Positions 17,021 through 25,770 of a DNA stretch of 64,000 nt are shown in pieces; the first letter of the stretch is position 1; every line of letters starts with the position of its first letter. Source of the DNA: JAJNPS01 sp031378845 (lineage in GTDB: Bacteria; Pseudomonadota; Alphaproteobacteria; Rhodobacterales; Rhodobacteraceae); NCBI GenBank assembly GCA_031378845.1, contig JANNES010000007.1, forward strand, positions 1-64,000, given 5' to 3'. Under the pieces are notes generated by a model. It searched no databases. It had not been told where the DNA came from and worked only from the letters and a program-made list of their open reading frames with translations. A program made the translations under genes and the position numbers.

Positions 17021-19822
17021 ATGAACGCCTCCTTTGTTTCTCGTTTGACCCGGCTGCCCCGCGTTTATGACGGTCGTGCAGCGCGTGATCTTCGGGCGGA
17101 GTTCGGCGATGTGAACGGGGCGGCGGCGGACCTGCTGGCGGCTACGGCTGGATGCAGCCCCTATCTCCTGGGATTGATGCGGCGCGAGGCGGACTGGCTT
17201 TGTCAAACGCTGGAGCGCGTGCCCGAAGATGCACTCCGCGATGTGCTGGGGGCGGTTGCACTTGCCCTTCCGGATCAACTGGCGTTGACGCTGCGTCAGG
17301 CCAAGCGGCGGGTGGCGTTGCTGACGGCTTTGGCCGATCTGGGGGGCGTGTGGGGGTTGCAGGCCGTCACCGGTGCCTTGACCGATCTGGCAGATCGTGC
17401 CGTCGGCCTTTGTCTGCGCCATCTGGTCGCCGACGAGATCCGCCGCGGCAAACTGCCGGGGGCTGGTCCGGCGGACGTGCAGGACGCCGCCGGAATGGTG
17501 GTTCTGGCAATGGGCAAAATGGGGGCGGGTGAGCTGAACTATTCGTCGGACATCGATCTGATCTGCCTTTTCGATGACGCGCGATATGCTGGGGCCGAGG
17601 GCGAGGCGCGGGCGGCTTTTATCCGCGTGACACGCAAGATGACGGCGATCCTGTCGGATATCACCGCCGAGGGTTACGTCTTTCGTACCGACCTCAGATT
17701 GCGGCCGGATGCCTCGGTCATGCCGGTCTGTCTGTCGATGTCTGCGGCAGAAAGCTACTATGAAAGCGAGGGCCGGACGTGGGAGCGCGCGGCCTATATC
17801 AAGGCGCGGCCCTGCGGCGGGGACCTCGCGGCGGGGCTGCGATTTCTCAAGACGCTGACGCCCTTTGTCTGGCGCAAGCATCTGGATTTTGCCGCGATCG
17901 AGGATGCCCATAACATGCGCCTTCGCATCCGCGACCATCGGCGCCTGCATGGACCGCTGAAGGTCGAAGGTCACGATCTGAAGCTGGGGCAGGGTGGTAT
18001 TCGCCAGATCGAATTCTTTACTCAGACGCGGCAATTGATCGCCGGCGGGCGCGATCCGTCGCTGCGCGACCCCACGACCTGTGGCGGCCTTTCAGCCCTT
18101 GCCGCCGCCAATTGGATCCCGCAGGGCGTGGCCGACGAGTTGTCGGATCACTATAAGGCGCATCGGACGGTGGAACATCGTCTGCAGATGATTGGCGACG
18201 TGCAGACCCACAGCATTCCGGGCACCGAGGATGGTGTTGCGCGGATTGCGGCGCTTTGCGATCAGGATGGCGCGGCGTTCCGGGACGGCCTTCTTGCGCG
18301 GCTCGAACGGGTCGAGACGCTGACGGGCGGGTTTTTCGCGCCCTCGGTGCCAGTATCGCACGGCAGGCCCTTGTCGGATGACGCGGCGCGGATCGTGGAG
18401 GGCTGGTCGCGCTATCCGGCCCTCAGATCCGACCGCGCACGCGCGGTTTTTGAACGGCTGCGGCCGGGGTTACTGGCCCGGCTGGATCTGGCGGCGGACC
18501 CCGGCGAAGCCTTGGCCGCCCTTGACGGGTTCTTGGAGGGACTGCCATCTGGCGTGCAGATCTTTTCGCTTTTTGATGCCAACCCCAGTCTTGTCGACCT
18601 GATCGTGGACATCGCGGCGACCTCGCCCGCACTTGCGCGGTATCTTGCGCGCAATGCCGGCGTGCTGGATGCAGTGATCGGAGGTGCGTTCTTTGCGCCT
18701 TGGCTGGGGCAGTGCGCGCTTGCCGCCGAACTCGCCCGTCTGTTGGCCGATTGCACAGACTATGAGGCCAAACTGGACGCCACCCGCCGCTGGCTGAAAG
18801 AGGGACATTTCCGCGTCGGCGTCCACCATCTGCGGGGGCTGATCGACGCCCAGACCGCAGCAATTCAATACGCGGACCTTGCGGAGGCCGTGCTGGCCAC
18901 GCTCTGGCCCGTCGTTCTGGCGGACTTTGTGCGCAAGCACGGGAACGCGCCCGGCCGAGGCGCGGTGGTGCTGGGGATGGGCAGCCTTGGCGCAGGCCGC
19001 CTCAATGCGGGCTCTGACCTTGATCTGATCGTGATCTATGACGCTGCGGGCGCCGAGGCGTCGGACGGTGCGCGCCCGTTGGCCACGCGGATCTACTTTG
19101 CACGTCTGACCCAAGCCCTGGTGACCGCGCTGACGGCCCCGATGGCCGAAGGGCGGCTTTACGAGGTCGACATGCGCCTGCGACCTTCCGGGCGACAAGG
19201 GCCGGTGGCGACGTCCTTGCAAGCCTTTTGCGACTATCAGGAAAATGACGCCTGGACATGGGAGCATCTGGCAATGACGCGCGCACGTGCCATCGCCGGG
19301 GATGGCGGGTTGGCTGCGGATATCGAGGTATTTCGCACCCGGCTGCTGGCGCGGAAGGCAACGGGCAGCGCAATTGCTGCCGATGTGGCAGAGATGCGGG
19401 CCCGGCTGCAGCTGGCCAAACCGCCTGCGGGCAGTTGGGAAGCCAAGAACGGCCCCGGGCGGCTCATGGACATCGAGCTCTTTGTGCAGACTGTCGCACT
19501 TTGGTCAGGGTCGCCTGCGCGCAGGGTCGAGGCGCAGATAGCGGCGGGCGCGGCGTCCATCTTGTCGCAAAGTGCCGCGCAAATCTTGCATGATGCCTAC
19601 ACACTGTGCTGGACGGTACAGTGCGGAGCGCGGCTCTTGACCAACGGCATCTTGGACATCACGGGTCTTGGCGGTGGCGGACGGGCGTTCTTGCTGCGTG
19701 AAACCCGCCAGTCCGCGCCCGAGGCACTGGCAACGGAACTCGAAGCACGCGCCGCAGCGGCGGATGCGATCATCACCGAAACATTGCGCCAACGTCGCGC
19801 CGGATCGGCAGAGCAGGGGTGA
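17021..19822 (+). CDS. glnE: glutamine synthetase adenylyltransferase/deadenylase
   Basis: A 933-residue bifunctional regulator that adenylylates glutamine synthetase when nitrogen is plentiful and removes AMP when PII is uridylylated. It has two nucleotidyltransferase domains with matching motifs: the deadenylase site MGKMGAGELNYSSDIDLI (residues about 166-183) and the adenylylase site MGSLGAGRLNAGSDLDLI (about 653-670), with helical domains between. Upstream in-frame codons exist, but MNASFVSRLTRLPRVYD is the natural start. A small conserved gene follows at once. Confidence 0.95.
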   Translation: MNASFVSRLTRLPRVYDGRAARDLRAEFGDVNGAAADLLAATAGCSPYLLGLMRREADWLCQTLERVPEDALRDVLGAVALALPDQLALTLRQAKRRVALLTALADLGGVWGLQAVTGALTDLADRAVGLCLRHLVADEIRRGKLPGAGPADVQDAAGMVVLAMGKMGAGELNYSSDIDLICLFDDARYAGAEGEARAAFIRVTRKMTAILSDITAEGYVFRTDLRLRPDASVMPVCLSMSAAESYYESEGRTWERAAYIKARPCGGDLAAGLRFLKTLTPFVWRKHLDFAAIEDAHNMRLRIRDHRRLHGPLKVEGHDLKLGQGGIRQIEFFTQTRQLIAGGRDPSLRDPTTCGGLSALAAANWIPQGVADELSDHYKAHRTVEHRLQMIGDVQTHSIPGTEDGVARIAALCDQDGAAFRDGLLARLERVETLTGGFFAPSVPVSHGRPLSDDAARIVEGWSRYPALRSDRARAVFERLRPGLLARLDLAADPGEALAALDGFLEGLPSGVQIFSLFDANPSLVDLIVDIAATSPALARYLARNAGVLDAVIGGAFFAPWLGQCALAAELARLLADCTDYEAKLDATRRWLKEGHFRVGVHHLRGLIDAQTAAIQYADLAEAVLATLWPVVLADFVRKHGNAPGRGAVVLGMGSLGAGRLNAGSDLDLIVIYDAAGAEASDGARPLATRIYFARLTQALVTALTAPMAEGRLYEVDMRLRPSGRQGPVATSLQAFCDYQENDAWTWEHLAMTRARAIAGDGGLAADIEVFRTRLLARKATGSAIAADVAEMRARLQLAKPPAGSWEAKNGPGRLMDIELFVQTVALWSGSPARRVEAQIAAGAASILSQSAAQILHDAYTLCWTVQCGARLLTNGILDITGLGGGGRAFLLRETRQSAPEALATELEARAAAADAIITETLRQRRAGSAEQG

Positions 19823-19827
19823 GCGGA

Positions 19828-20097
19828 ATGGATCTTGGCAAAGCGGATCCAAAGGGGCTGGTGCGCGAGTCCTACGCCATTGACGGCATCAGCTTGGGCG
19901 AATGCCGATCCATTTTCATGGATTGGGCGTTGAGCCTGCCGGCGGGGTTGTCCGAGCCCGCAGCCTTGCAGGTGTTGTTGTCCCACTATGCAAAAGACCG
20001 CCCCGAACATCCGATGAGCGCGGTCCTGGCCGCCGGGCTGGTGCCTGCCGCCACGCCCCGCCGAAGGGGCGGCCGTGCGGGCAGGGTAGGGGGCTAG
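19828..20097 (+). CDS. small conserved hypothetical protein downstream of glnE
   Basis: An 89-residue soluble protein starting MDLGKADPKGLVRESYAIDG. It carries the pattern CRSIFMDWALSLP and a basic C-terminal tail (TPRRRGGRAGR). No known domain is recognised. A GTG at 19819 overlapping the glnE stop is an alternative start. The arrangement suggests co-transcription with glnE. Confidence 0.7.
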   Translation: MDLGKADPKGLVRESYAIDGISLGECRSIFMDWALSLPAGLSEPAALQVLLSHYAKDRPEHPMSAVLAAGLVPAATPRRRGGRAGRVGG

Positions 20098-20135
20098 GCG
20101 CCCTTTGCGGCCGCCTCAAGGGCGGCAATGTCGAT

Positions 20136-20558
20136 CTATATCATGCGCGCCATCGCCTGCAGAACCCTGCCTGAGGCATCCGATCGTACCAACCGCGGCA
20201 GGGCAAGCGGGATGATCTGCCATGACAGGCCATACCGGTCAGTCAGCCAGCCGCAGCGGCTTTCGCGGCCACCATCTGCGCGCAGGGCTGCCCAAAGCCG
20301 ATCAACCTCGGCTTGGCCATCGACCTGCACCACGATCGATGCCGCCGGGCTGAGCGTATAATGCTGGCCACCATTCATCGCCTGATAGGATTGCCCGCAG
20401 AGGTGAAACTCGACGATGAAGGCGCGCCTCATCGGATCGCCGTGCCGGCGAAAGATGTTGGTGATCGCGGCATCGGGCAGAAGGCCGCAATAGAACGCCG
20501 CCGCCGCCTCGGCCTGATGATCGAACCATAGGCAGGTCGCAACTGAGGGTGATGTCAT
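20136..20558 (-). CDS. PhnB-like VOC-family protein
   Basis: A 140-residue protein of the PhnB/3-dmu-9_3-mt type within the VOC superfamily. It opens MTSPSVATCLWFDHQAEAAA with the FYCGLLPDA loop and has the diagnostic RLWAALRADGGRESRCGWLTDRYGLSWQI region in its second half. Homologues are abundant and mostly uncharacterised. It shares no obvious operon with its neighbours. Confidence 0.85.
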   Translation of the reverse strand: MTSPSVATCLWFDHQAEAAAAFYCGLLPDAAITNIFRRHGDPMRRAFIVEFHLCGQSYQAMNGGQHYTLSPAASIVVQVDGQAEVDRLWAALRADGGRESRCGWLTDRYGLSWQIIPLALPRLVRSDASGRVLQAMARMI

Positions 20559-20623
20559 GACAATCCCCAAGTCGTCGTGTTCGGAACGTCAATTCTGTGC
20601 TCGAAACCGTATAGTGGCAAGGC

Positions 20624-21262
20624 TCAGCGCAAAGCGCGCGCCTCCGCCGCCAAGGCCTTGATCGCAGACCAGTCGCCTGCTGCGACGGCGTCTTTGGGCG
20701 CCACCCAACTGCCACCAACGCAAAGGATGTTGGAAAGGCTCAGATAGTCGCGCGCGTTCTTGAGACTGATGCCGCCCGTCGGGCAAAAGCTGACCTGCGG
20801 GATGGGAGAGCCGATGGATTTGAGAAAGGCCGCCCCGCCTGCCTGTTCGGCGGGAAAAAATTTCTGCACGGTATAGCCAAGTTCCAGCAGGGTCATGATT
20901 TCTGACGCGGTTGCAGCCCCGGGCAACAAGGGCAACTCATACTCCGCACAGGCGTCGATGATGCGGGGTGTCGCGCCGGGCGAGACCCCGAACATCGCCC
21001 CCGCCGCCCTGGCCGCCCGGACATCGGCGGGCGTGAGCAAGGTGCCAGCACCGACCACGCCGCCCGGCACATCGGCCATGATGCGAATCGCCTCCAGCGC
21101 CACGGGGGTGCGCAATGTGACCTCCAGCGCCGGAAGGCCGCCTGCGACCAGCGCCTCGGCCAGACCGCGCGCCCGGGCGAGGTCCTCGATCACCAGAACC
21201 GGGACGACGGGGGCAAGCCGGCAAATGTCGGCGGCGCGGCGGGATTGCTCGGTTGGGGTCAT
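20624..21262 (-). CDS. eda: KDPG aldolase
   Basis: A 212-residue class I aldolase of the Entner-Doudoroff pathway, cleaving 2-keto-3-deoxy-6-phosphogluconate to pyruvate and glyceraldehyde 3-phosphate. The sequence shows the EVTLRTPVALEAI segment with the catalytic Glu, the VQKFFPAEQAGG segment with the Schiff-base Lys, and the FCPTGGI phosphate-site motif. The ATG at 21262 has AAGGAG 8 bases ahead. That AAGGAG is one arm of a 9-bp inverted repeat. The gene follows edd on the same strand after 272 bp. Confidence 0.94.
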   Translation of the reverse strand: MTPTEQSRRAADICRLAPVVPVLVIEDLARARGLAEALVAGGLPALEVTLRTPVALEAIRIMADVPGGVVGAGTLLTPADVRAARAAGAMFGVSPGATPRIIDACAEYELPLLPGAATASEIMTLLELGYTVQKFFPAEQAGGAAFLKSIGSPIPQVSFCPTGGISLKNARDYLSLSNILCVGGSWVAPKDAVAAGDWSAIKALAAEARALR

Positions 21263-21266
21263 GGGC

Positions 21267-21313
21267 AGGCTCCTTGGTCCCGGCATCGGGAATGGCAAAA
21301 GAGAAAGGAGCCT
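21267..21313 (-). promoter_or_regulatory. inverted repeat containing the eda ribosome-binding site
   Basis: AGGCTCCTT (21267-21275) and AAGGAGCCT (21305-21313) are perfectly complementary. In the eda message the downstream arm supplies the AAGGAG Shine-Dalgarno sequence, so folding would hide it. The loop is 29 bases. Confidence 0.5.
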
Positions 21314-21316
21314 CCG

Positions 21317-21343
21317 GCGGGGGTATTTGTCGCAAAGATGAAT
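21317..21343 (-). repeat. CATCTTTG-AAATA intergenic motif, copy 2
   Basis: On the minus strand it begins TTCATCTTTGCGACAAATAC and continues into a CCGCC block. It has the same block order as copies at 5819 and 21475, and lies in the leader of eda. Confidence 0.55.
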
Positions 21344-21474
21344 GGAGCTTCCCGATGCGTTGGTTTGGTGCCCCACCTCGGGCCGCAGAAGGGCGGGGGA
21401 AGCAGGGCACTTTCACCTTTGACGGTCATCGGCGTCCCCGCCTGTACCGTGGCATCGTTCTATTTCCGCAAACC

Positions 21475-21507
21475 TTTCATCTTTGTTAAAATATCCTCGC
21501 CGAAGGC
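21475..21507 (+). repeat. CATCTTTG-AAATA intergenic motif, copy 3
   Basis: It begins TTTCATCTTTGTTAAAATAT and continues CCTCGCCGAAGGC. It lies just after the edd stop, opposite in orientation to copy 2, so the pair brackets the edd-eda spacer. Confidence 0.55.
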
Positions 21508-21534
21508 AAGAAACTTTGGTCTGGGGCGCTGTGG

Positions 21535-23340
21535 TCAGACGACGACCGCAGCGCCGGTATCTGCCGATCCGACATGGATGCGAAACGCCTCGAACAACTC
21601 GCGTCCGAGACCAAAACCATTGCCCGACAGGTCTGCCATGACCGGGCTGCGGCTGTCGAAATCCGCTGCAAGCACCTGCAATGTTCCTGCCACGGCATCC
21701 AGCCGCACGATGTCGCCATCGCGCAGCCGCGCCAGCGGGCCGCCAGACGCCGCCTCGGGCGAGATGTGGATCGCCGCAGGCACTTTGCCGCTGGCCCCGG
21801 ACATCCGCCCGTCGGTAACAAGGGCGACCTTGAGGCCACGCTCCAGCAGCACCGACAGCGTTGGCGTCAGCGAATGGAGTTCCGGCATGCCATTGGCGCG
21901 CGGGCCCTGAAAGCGCACGACAACCACGGTATCGCTGGTAAACTCGCCGGCCTTGAAGGCCTTTTTGACCGCATCCTGGCTATCGAAAATCCGCGCCGGG
22001 GCTTCGACCACGTGGCGCTCAGGCGCAACTGCCGAGACTTTGATCACCCCACGGCCCAGATTGCCGTTGAGTTGCTTCAATCCCCCCGTCGGCTGGAACG
22101 GATTGGCGGCAGGGCGCAGGATCTTTTCGTTCAGGCTGGCGCCGGGGCCGTCCTGCCAACCAAGTTTGCCGCCCCTGAGCGTCGGTTCCTGGCGGTAATG
22201 CGTCAGACCTTCGCCCGCGACGGTCTTGGCGTCGGGATGCAACAGCCCCATGTCCAGAAGCTGCCCGATCATGTAAGCGAGCCCGCCCGCGGCATGGAAA
22301 TGGTTCACATCGGCAAGGCCATTGGGATACACCTTCGCCATCAGGGGCACGACGTCCGACAGGTCCGCAAAATCCTGCAGATCCAGATGCACGCCCGAGG
22401 CGCGCGCCATTGCAGGCAGATGCAGCACGAGGTTTGTCGAGCCGCCCGTGGCCATCAGTCCGACCATGCCGTTGACATAGGCGCGCTCGTCCAGGATCTC
22501 GCCCACCGGGCGGTAGTCATTGCCCAGCGAGGTAATCGCGGCGGCGCGCTCCACTGCGGCGGCGGTCAGCGCTTGGCGCAAAGGGGTGCCTGGGTTGACG
22601 AAAGAGGCCCCCGGAAGGTGCAGACCCATGACCTCCATCAGCATCTGGTTGGTATTGGCGGTGCCGTAAAACGTGCAGGTGCCGGGGCCATGATAACTGG
22701 CCATTTCGGCCTTCATCAGCTCGTCTCGGCTGGCCTTGCCTTCGGCATAGGCGTTGCGGACCCGCGATTTCTCGTCATTCGGCAGACCGCTGGTCATCGG
22801 ACCCGCCGGGACAAAGATCGATGGCACATGGCCGAATGTCGCCGCCGCGATGATCAGGCCCGGCACGATCTTGTCGCAGACGCCAAGGTAGAGAGCTGCA
22901 TCAAAGCAGTTGTGGCTCATCGCCACGCCAGCCGCCAAGGCGATGACATCGCGCGAAAACAGCGACAGCTCCATCCCCGGCTGACCTTGCGTGACACCGT
23001 CGCACATTGCGGGCACGCCGCCTGCGACCTGCGCTGTTGCACCCGCCCTGCGCGCCACATCTCGGATAAAGCCGGGGTAACTCTCGAACGGCTGATGCGC
23101 CGAGAGCATGTCGTTGTAGGCGGTGACGATACCAATGTTCGGCGCACGGCTGCCGGCAAGGGCGGCCTTGTCGTCCGCCATTGCGGCATAGGCATGGGCC
23201 TGGTTGCCGCAACTCAGATGCGCGCGCACCGGCCCGTCGCTCGCGGCTTTGGCGATGCGCCCGAGATAGCCTGAGCGCGCCTCGTGCGAGCGTGCCCGGA
23301 TCCTGTCGGTGACGCGGGCAATCACGGGGTTCAGCGACAT
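21535..23340 (-). CDS. edd: phosphogluconate dehydratase
   Basis: A 601-residue IlvD/Edd-family dehydratase converting 6-phosphogluconate to KDPG, the first committed Entner-Doudoroff step. The Fe-S cluster cysteines expected of the family are present (GGVPAMCDGVTQG near residue 130, MSHNCFDAALYLGVCDKI near 195). GIVTAYNDMLSAHQP near residue 80 is typical. MSLNPVIARVTDRI is the standard start; a frame extending to 23412 is spurious. The upstream palindrome at 23484 is probably its operator. Confidence 0.95.
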   Translation of the reverse strand: MSLNPVIARVTDRIRARSHEARSGYLGRIAKAASDGPVRAHLSCGNQAHAYAAMADDKAALAGSRAPNIGIVTAYNDMLSAHQPFESYPGFIRDVARRAGATAQVAGGVPAMCDGVTQGQPGMELSLFSRDVIALAAGVAMSHNCFDAALYLGVCDKIVPGLIIAAATFGHVPSIFVPAGPMTSGLPNDEKSRVRNAYAEGKASRDELMKAEMASYHGPGTCTFYGTANTNQMLMEVMGLHLPGASFVNPGTPLRQALTAAAVERAAAITSLGNDYRPVGEILDERAYVNGMVGLMATGGSTNLVLHLPAMARASGVHLDLQDFADLSDVVPLMAKVYPNGLADVNHFHAAGGLAYMIGQLLDMGLLHPDAKTVAGEGLTHYRQEPTLRGGKLGWQDGPGASLNEKILRPAANPFQPTGGLKQLNGNLGRGVIKVSAVAPERHVVEAPARIFDSQDAVKKAFKAGEFTSDTVVVVRFQGPRANGMPELHSLTPTLSVLLERGLKVALVTDGRMSGASGKVPAAIHISPEAASGGPLARLRDGDIVRLDAVAGTLQVLAADFDSRSPVMADLSGNGFGLGRELFEAFRIHVGSADTGAAVVV

Positions 23341-23483
23341 GATATGGCCTCCTTGCATGCGACCAGCCTCGGGCACGGGGTCCCGTGTGGGACAAAGCGA
23401 TCCGAGGCGCAATCATTGACCGCAATGATATGGGACTTCGGGCGGGCTGACGAGATGGCGTCGCCATTTGCATAGCATATCAC

Positions 23484-23495
23484 GTTAGCGCTAAC
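23484..23495. promoter_or_regulatory. LacI-family-type operator upstream of edd
   Basis: GTTAGCGCTAAC is a perfect 12-bp palindrome with the central CG that marks LacI/GalR-family operators. It is about 145 bp before the edd start and in the gap shared with the divergent lipoprotein gene. A gluconate- or KDPG-responsive repressor encoded elsewhere is the likely binder (inference). Confidence 0.65.
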
Positions 23496-23787
23496 AAGGT
23501 ATTCGGCGGCACGTTCAACCGTTCCCCGATTACAGGCTGTGCGCGGCAACATGCAGGCAGCAAGATACAGGTTGCGCAGTCTCGAAGTGACGCGGCGATG
23601 CACGGCCCCATGGCTGTGTCAGAGGGGGAGGGCGACGCTGAACGCGTCCAGATGCACCATCTGCCGGTCTGTCTATTGTTTCGCAGCAGGAACAGGTGTC
23701 GCTCATTTCCATCAAAGCTTCCCACTTCCGCCACAATTAATTGTTCTAGCTTTCTGCAAAGACGGGATCCCGTCCACGGAGAATGCG

Positions 23788-24474
23788 ATGATGAGACGTT
23801 TTACGCGATTTGGGATGCTGGTTGCGATGGCCGGACTTGCGGCATGTGCTGCTGGCATCGCGCCACAAGAAGGCTCCTCTTCGGCGCAGGGACCGCAAGC
23901 GAACGCTTCCGCCGCCAAAAGCTGGCAAGGGCCGATATACAAGACGTCGCAATATGACGTCCGCGCGATCACCATAAATGTGCCGCGGACGTTGGTGGTC
24001 TCAGAAGCCAACACCTATCGTCCCAACGCCGACATCGTCTGGCGCGGCGAGCCGATCGGCGATCGTTACGCCCAGGTCGAGGCGATCCTTGCCGAGGCCA
24101 TGGCCACCGGCACGGCGATGATGACGTCGGGGCCGCTGGTCGATGTCGACGTCACGCTGGAAAAGTTTCACTGCCTGACCGAAAGGACCCGCTACAGCAT
24201 TGGCGGCGTGCACGCGCTGCGGTTTTCGTTGACGGTCCGGGACGCGGCGACGGGTGCCATCATCGACGGTCCGCGCGATGTCGTGGCCGAGACCCCTGCG
24301 GCGGGTGGAGCGCAGGCGATTGCCGAAGATGCGGCAGGTCAGACCGAGCGGGTTGTCGTCACGGCGCGATTGGCACGGGCGATCCGGTCCGAGCTGTCAA
24401 GGGAAGTCGCGGTGCCCACGCCCGATGCGTTCGCCGTCGTCAATGATGATGCGGTGGCCCCGAGTTTGAATTGA
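23788..24474 (+). CDS. predicted lipoprotein, DUF6778-like
   Basis: A 228-residue secreted protein. The N terminus MMRRFTRFGMLVAMAGLAAC ends in a lipobox with the acylated Cys at residue 20. A low-complexity Ser/Ala/Gln stretch follows, then a globular domain (residues about 50-210) of unknown fold. GGAG lies 6 bases before the first ATG. It is probably an outer-membrane-associated lipoprotein. It is divergent from edd, and no partner is obvious. Confidence 0.78.
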   Translation: MMRRFTRFGMLVAMAGLAACAAGIAPQEGSSSAQGPQANASAAKSWQGPIYKTSQYDVRAITINVPRTLVVSEANTYRPNADIVWRGEPIGDRYAQVEAILAEAMATGTAMMTSGPLVDVDVTLEKFHCLTERTRYSIGGVHALRFSLTVRDAATGAIIDGPRDVVAETPAAGGAQAIAEDAAGQTERVVVTARLARAIRSELSREVAVPTPDAFAVVNDDAVAPSLN

Positions 24475-24525
24475 TCGGTCGGCGGAACCTTTCGCGCGCG
24501 TCGCAAAGGCGCTAGAGAGCGGGGC

Positions 24526-25770
24526 ATGACCCCCGATCCGCACCCAGCCGAACCCCTCGACGATGGCCCCGTAACGGCCCATGGTCGCCCGATTGTCCGC
24601 CTGAAGCCCAAGGCCGAGGCGCGCGCGATACGGCACGGCTTTCCGTGGGTCTATGCGGATGAGCTGGTCACCGACCGGCGCACGCAAAGTCTTGCCCCCG
24701 GCGCGCTGGCGGTGCTGGAAGATGGTGAGCGCAGGCCCCTGGGTCTTGTGACCGTCAATGTAAAGTCCAAGATCATCGCGCGGATGCTTGACCGCGACCC
24801 GATGGCGCAGATTGACCGAACCTGGCTGGAGGATCGCGTGCGGCACGCCCAGGCGATGCGCGCGCGGCTCTATGCAACGCCGCATTACCGGCTGGTACAT
24901 GCCGAGGCGGACGGCTTGCCCGGCGTCGTGATCGACCGATTTGGCGATGTTGCGGTCATCCAGCCCAATGCTGCCTGGGCCGAGGCGCATCTGGCATTGC
25001 TGGTGGAGGCCGTCGTTGCAGTGACGGGCGTGACCACCGTCGTCAAGAACGCCACGGGGCGTTCGCGCGGGCTGGAGGGATTGGGCGAAGAGACGGTGAT
25101 TTTGCGCGGCGCGCTATCAGGGCCCGTTGCCGTGCCGATGAACGGTGCCACCTATATGGCGGACCTGATGGGTGGCCAGAAAACCGGGCTGTTCTTTGAC
25201 CAGCGCCCGAACCACGCCTTTGCGGCCTTGCTGGCCCGTGGTGGACAGGTTCTGGATGTCTTTTCCCATGTCGGCGGTTTTGCGTTGGCGGCCCTTGGCG
25301 GGGGGGCGGTCCACGCTCTGGCGGTCGACGCCTCGGCACCTGCGCTGGCCCTTGCGGCACAAGGCGCCTCAGCGTCTGGCGTGGCAGACCAATTCACCAC
25401 GCGCCAGGGCGATGCTTTTGACGCGTTGGAAGCGCTGGGCACCGAGAGCGCGCGGTTTGACCTCGTGATCTGCGACCCACCCGCGTTTGCGCCCGCGAAA
25501 CCGGCACTTGAGGCGGGCTTGCGCGCCTATGAACGGTTGGCGCGGCTGGCGGCCCCGTTGGTTGCCCCGGGCGGGTATCTTGTCCTTTGTTCGTGCAGTC
25601 ATGCGGTCGACCTTGCGGCCTTTCGCAATGCCTCGGCGCGTGGCATCGGACGGGGGGGGCGGCGCGCGCAACTGATCCATACCGGCGGCGCGGGACCGGA
25701 TCACCCGATGCTGCTGCAACTGGCAGAATCCGGCTATCTCAAGGCGCTGTTCTTTCGGCTGGATGGATGA
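24526..25770 (+). CDS. class I SAM-dependent rRNA methyltransferase, RlmI-like
   Basis: A 414-residue protein with an N-terminal PUA domain (residues about 20-95), a central EEHUD-like region and a C-terminal Rossmann methyltransferase. The SAM site VLDVFSHVGGFALAALGGGA is near residue 243 and the catalytic DPPAF motif near 323, followed by a CSCSH motif. The layout matches RlmI, which makes m5C in 23S rRNA, so that activity is likely but the exact base is unproven. It overlaps the following PIN gene by ATGA. Confidence 0.85.
   Translation: MTPDPHPAEPLDDGPVTAHGRPIVRLKPKAEARAIRHGFPWVYADELVTDRRTQSLAPGALAVLEDGERRPLGLVTVNVKSKIIARMLDRDPMAQIDRTWLEDRVRHAQAMRARLYATPHYRLVHAEADGLPGVVIDRFGDVAVIQPNAAWAEAHLALLVEAVVAVTGVTTVVKNATGRSRGLEGLGEETVILRGALSGPVAVPMNGATYMADLMGGQKTGLFFDQRPNHAFAALLARGGQVLDVFSHVGGFALAALGGGAVHALAVDASAPALALAAQGASASGVADQFTTRQGDAFDALEALGTESARFDLVICDPPAFAPAKPALEAGLRAYERLARLAAPLVAPGGYLVLCSCSHAVDLAAFRNASARGIGRGGRRAQLIHTGGAGPDHPMLLQLAESGYLKALFFRLDG

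Noticed and set aside
5820..21507. The CATCTTTG motif as insertion-sequence ends
   Set aside because: No transposase, target duplication or consistent flanking repeat is seen; the copies are short and isolated.
21574..23274. 566-codon open frame antisense to edd
   Set aside because: High GC removes stop codons opposite real genes. It has no family features, and edd on the other strand is unmistakable.
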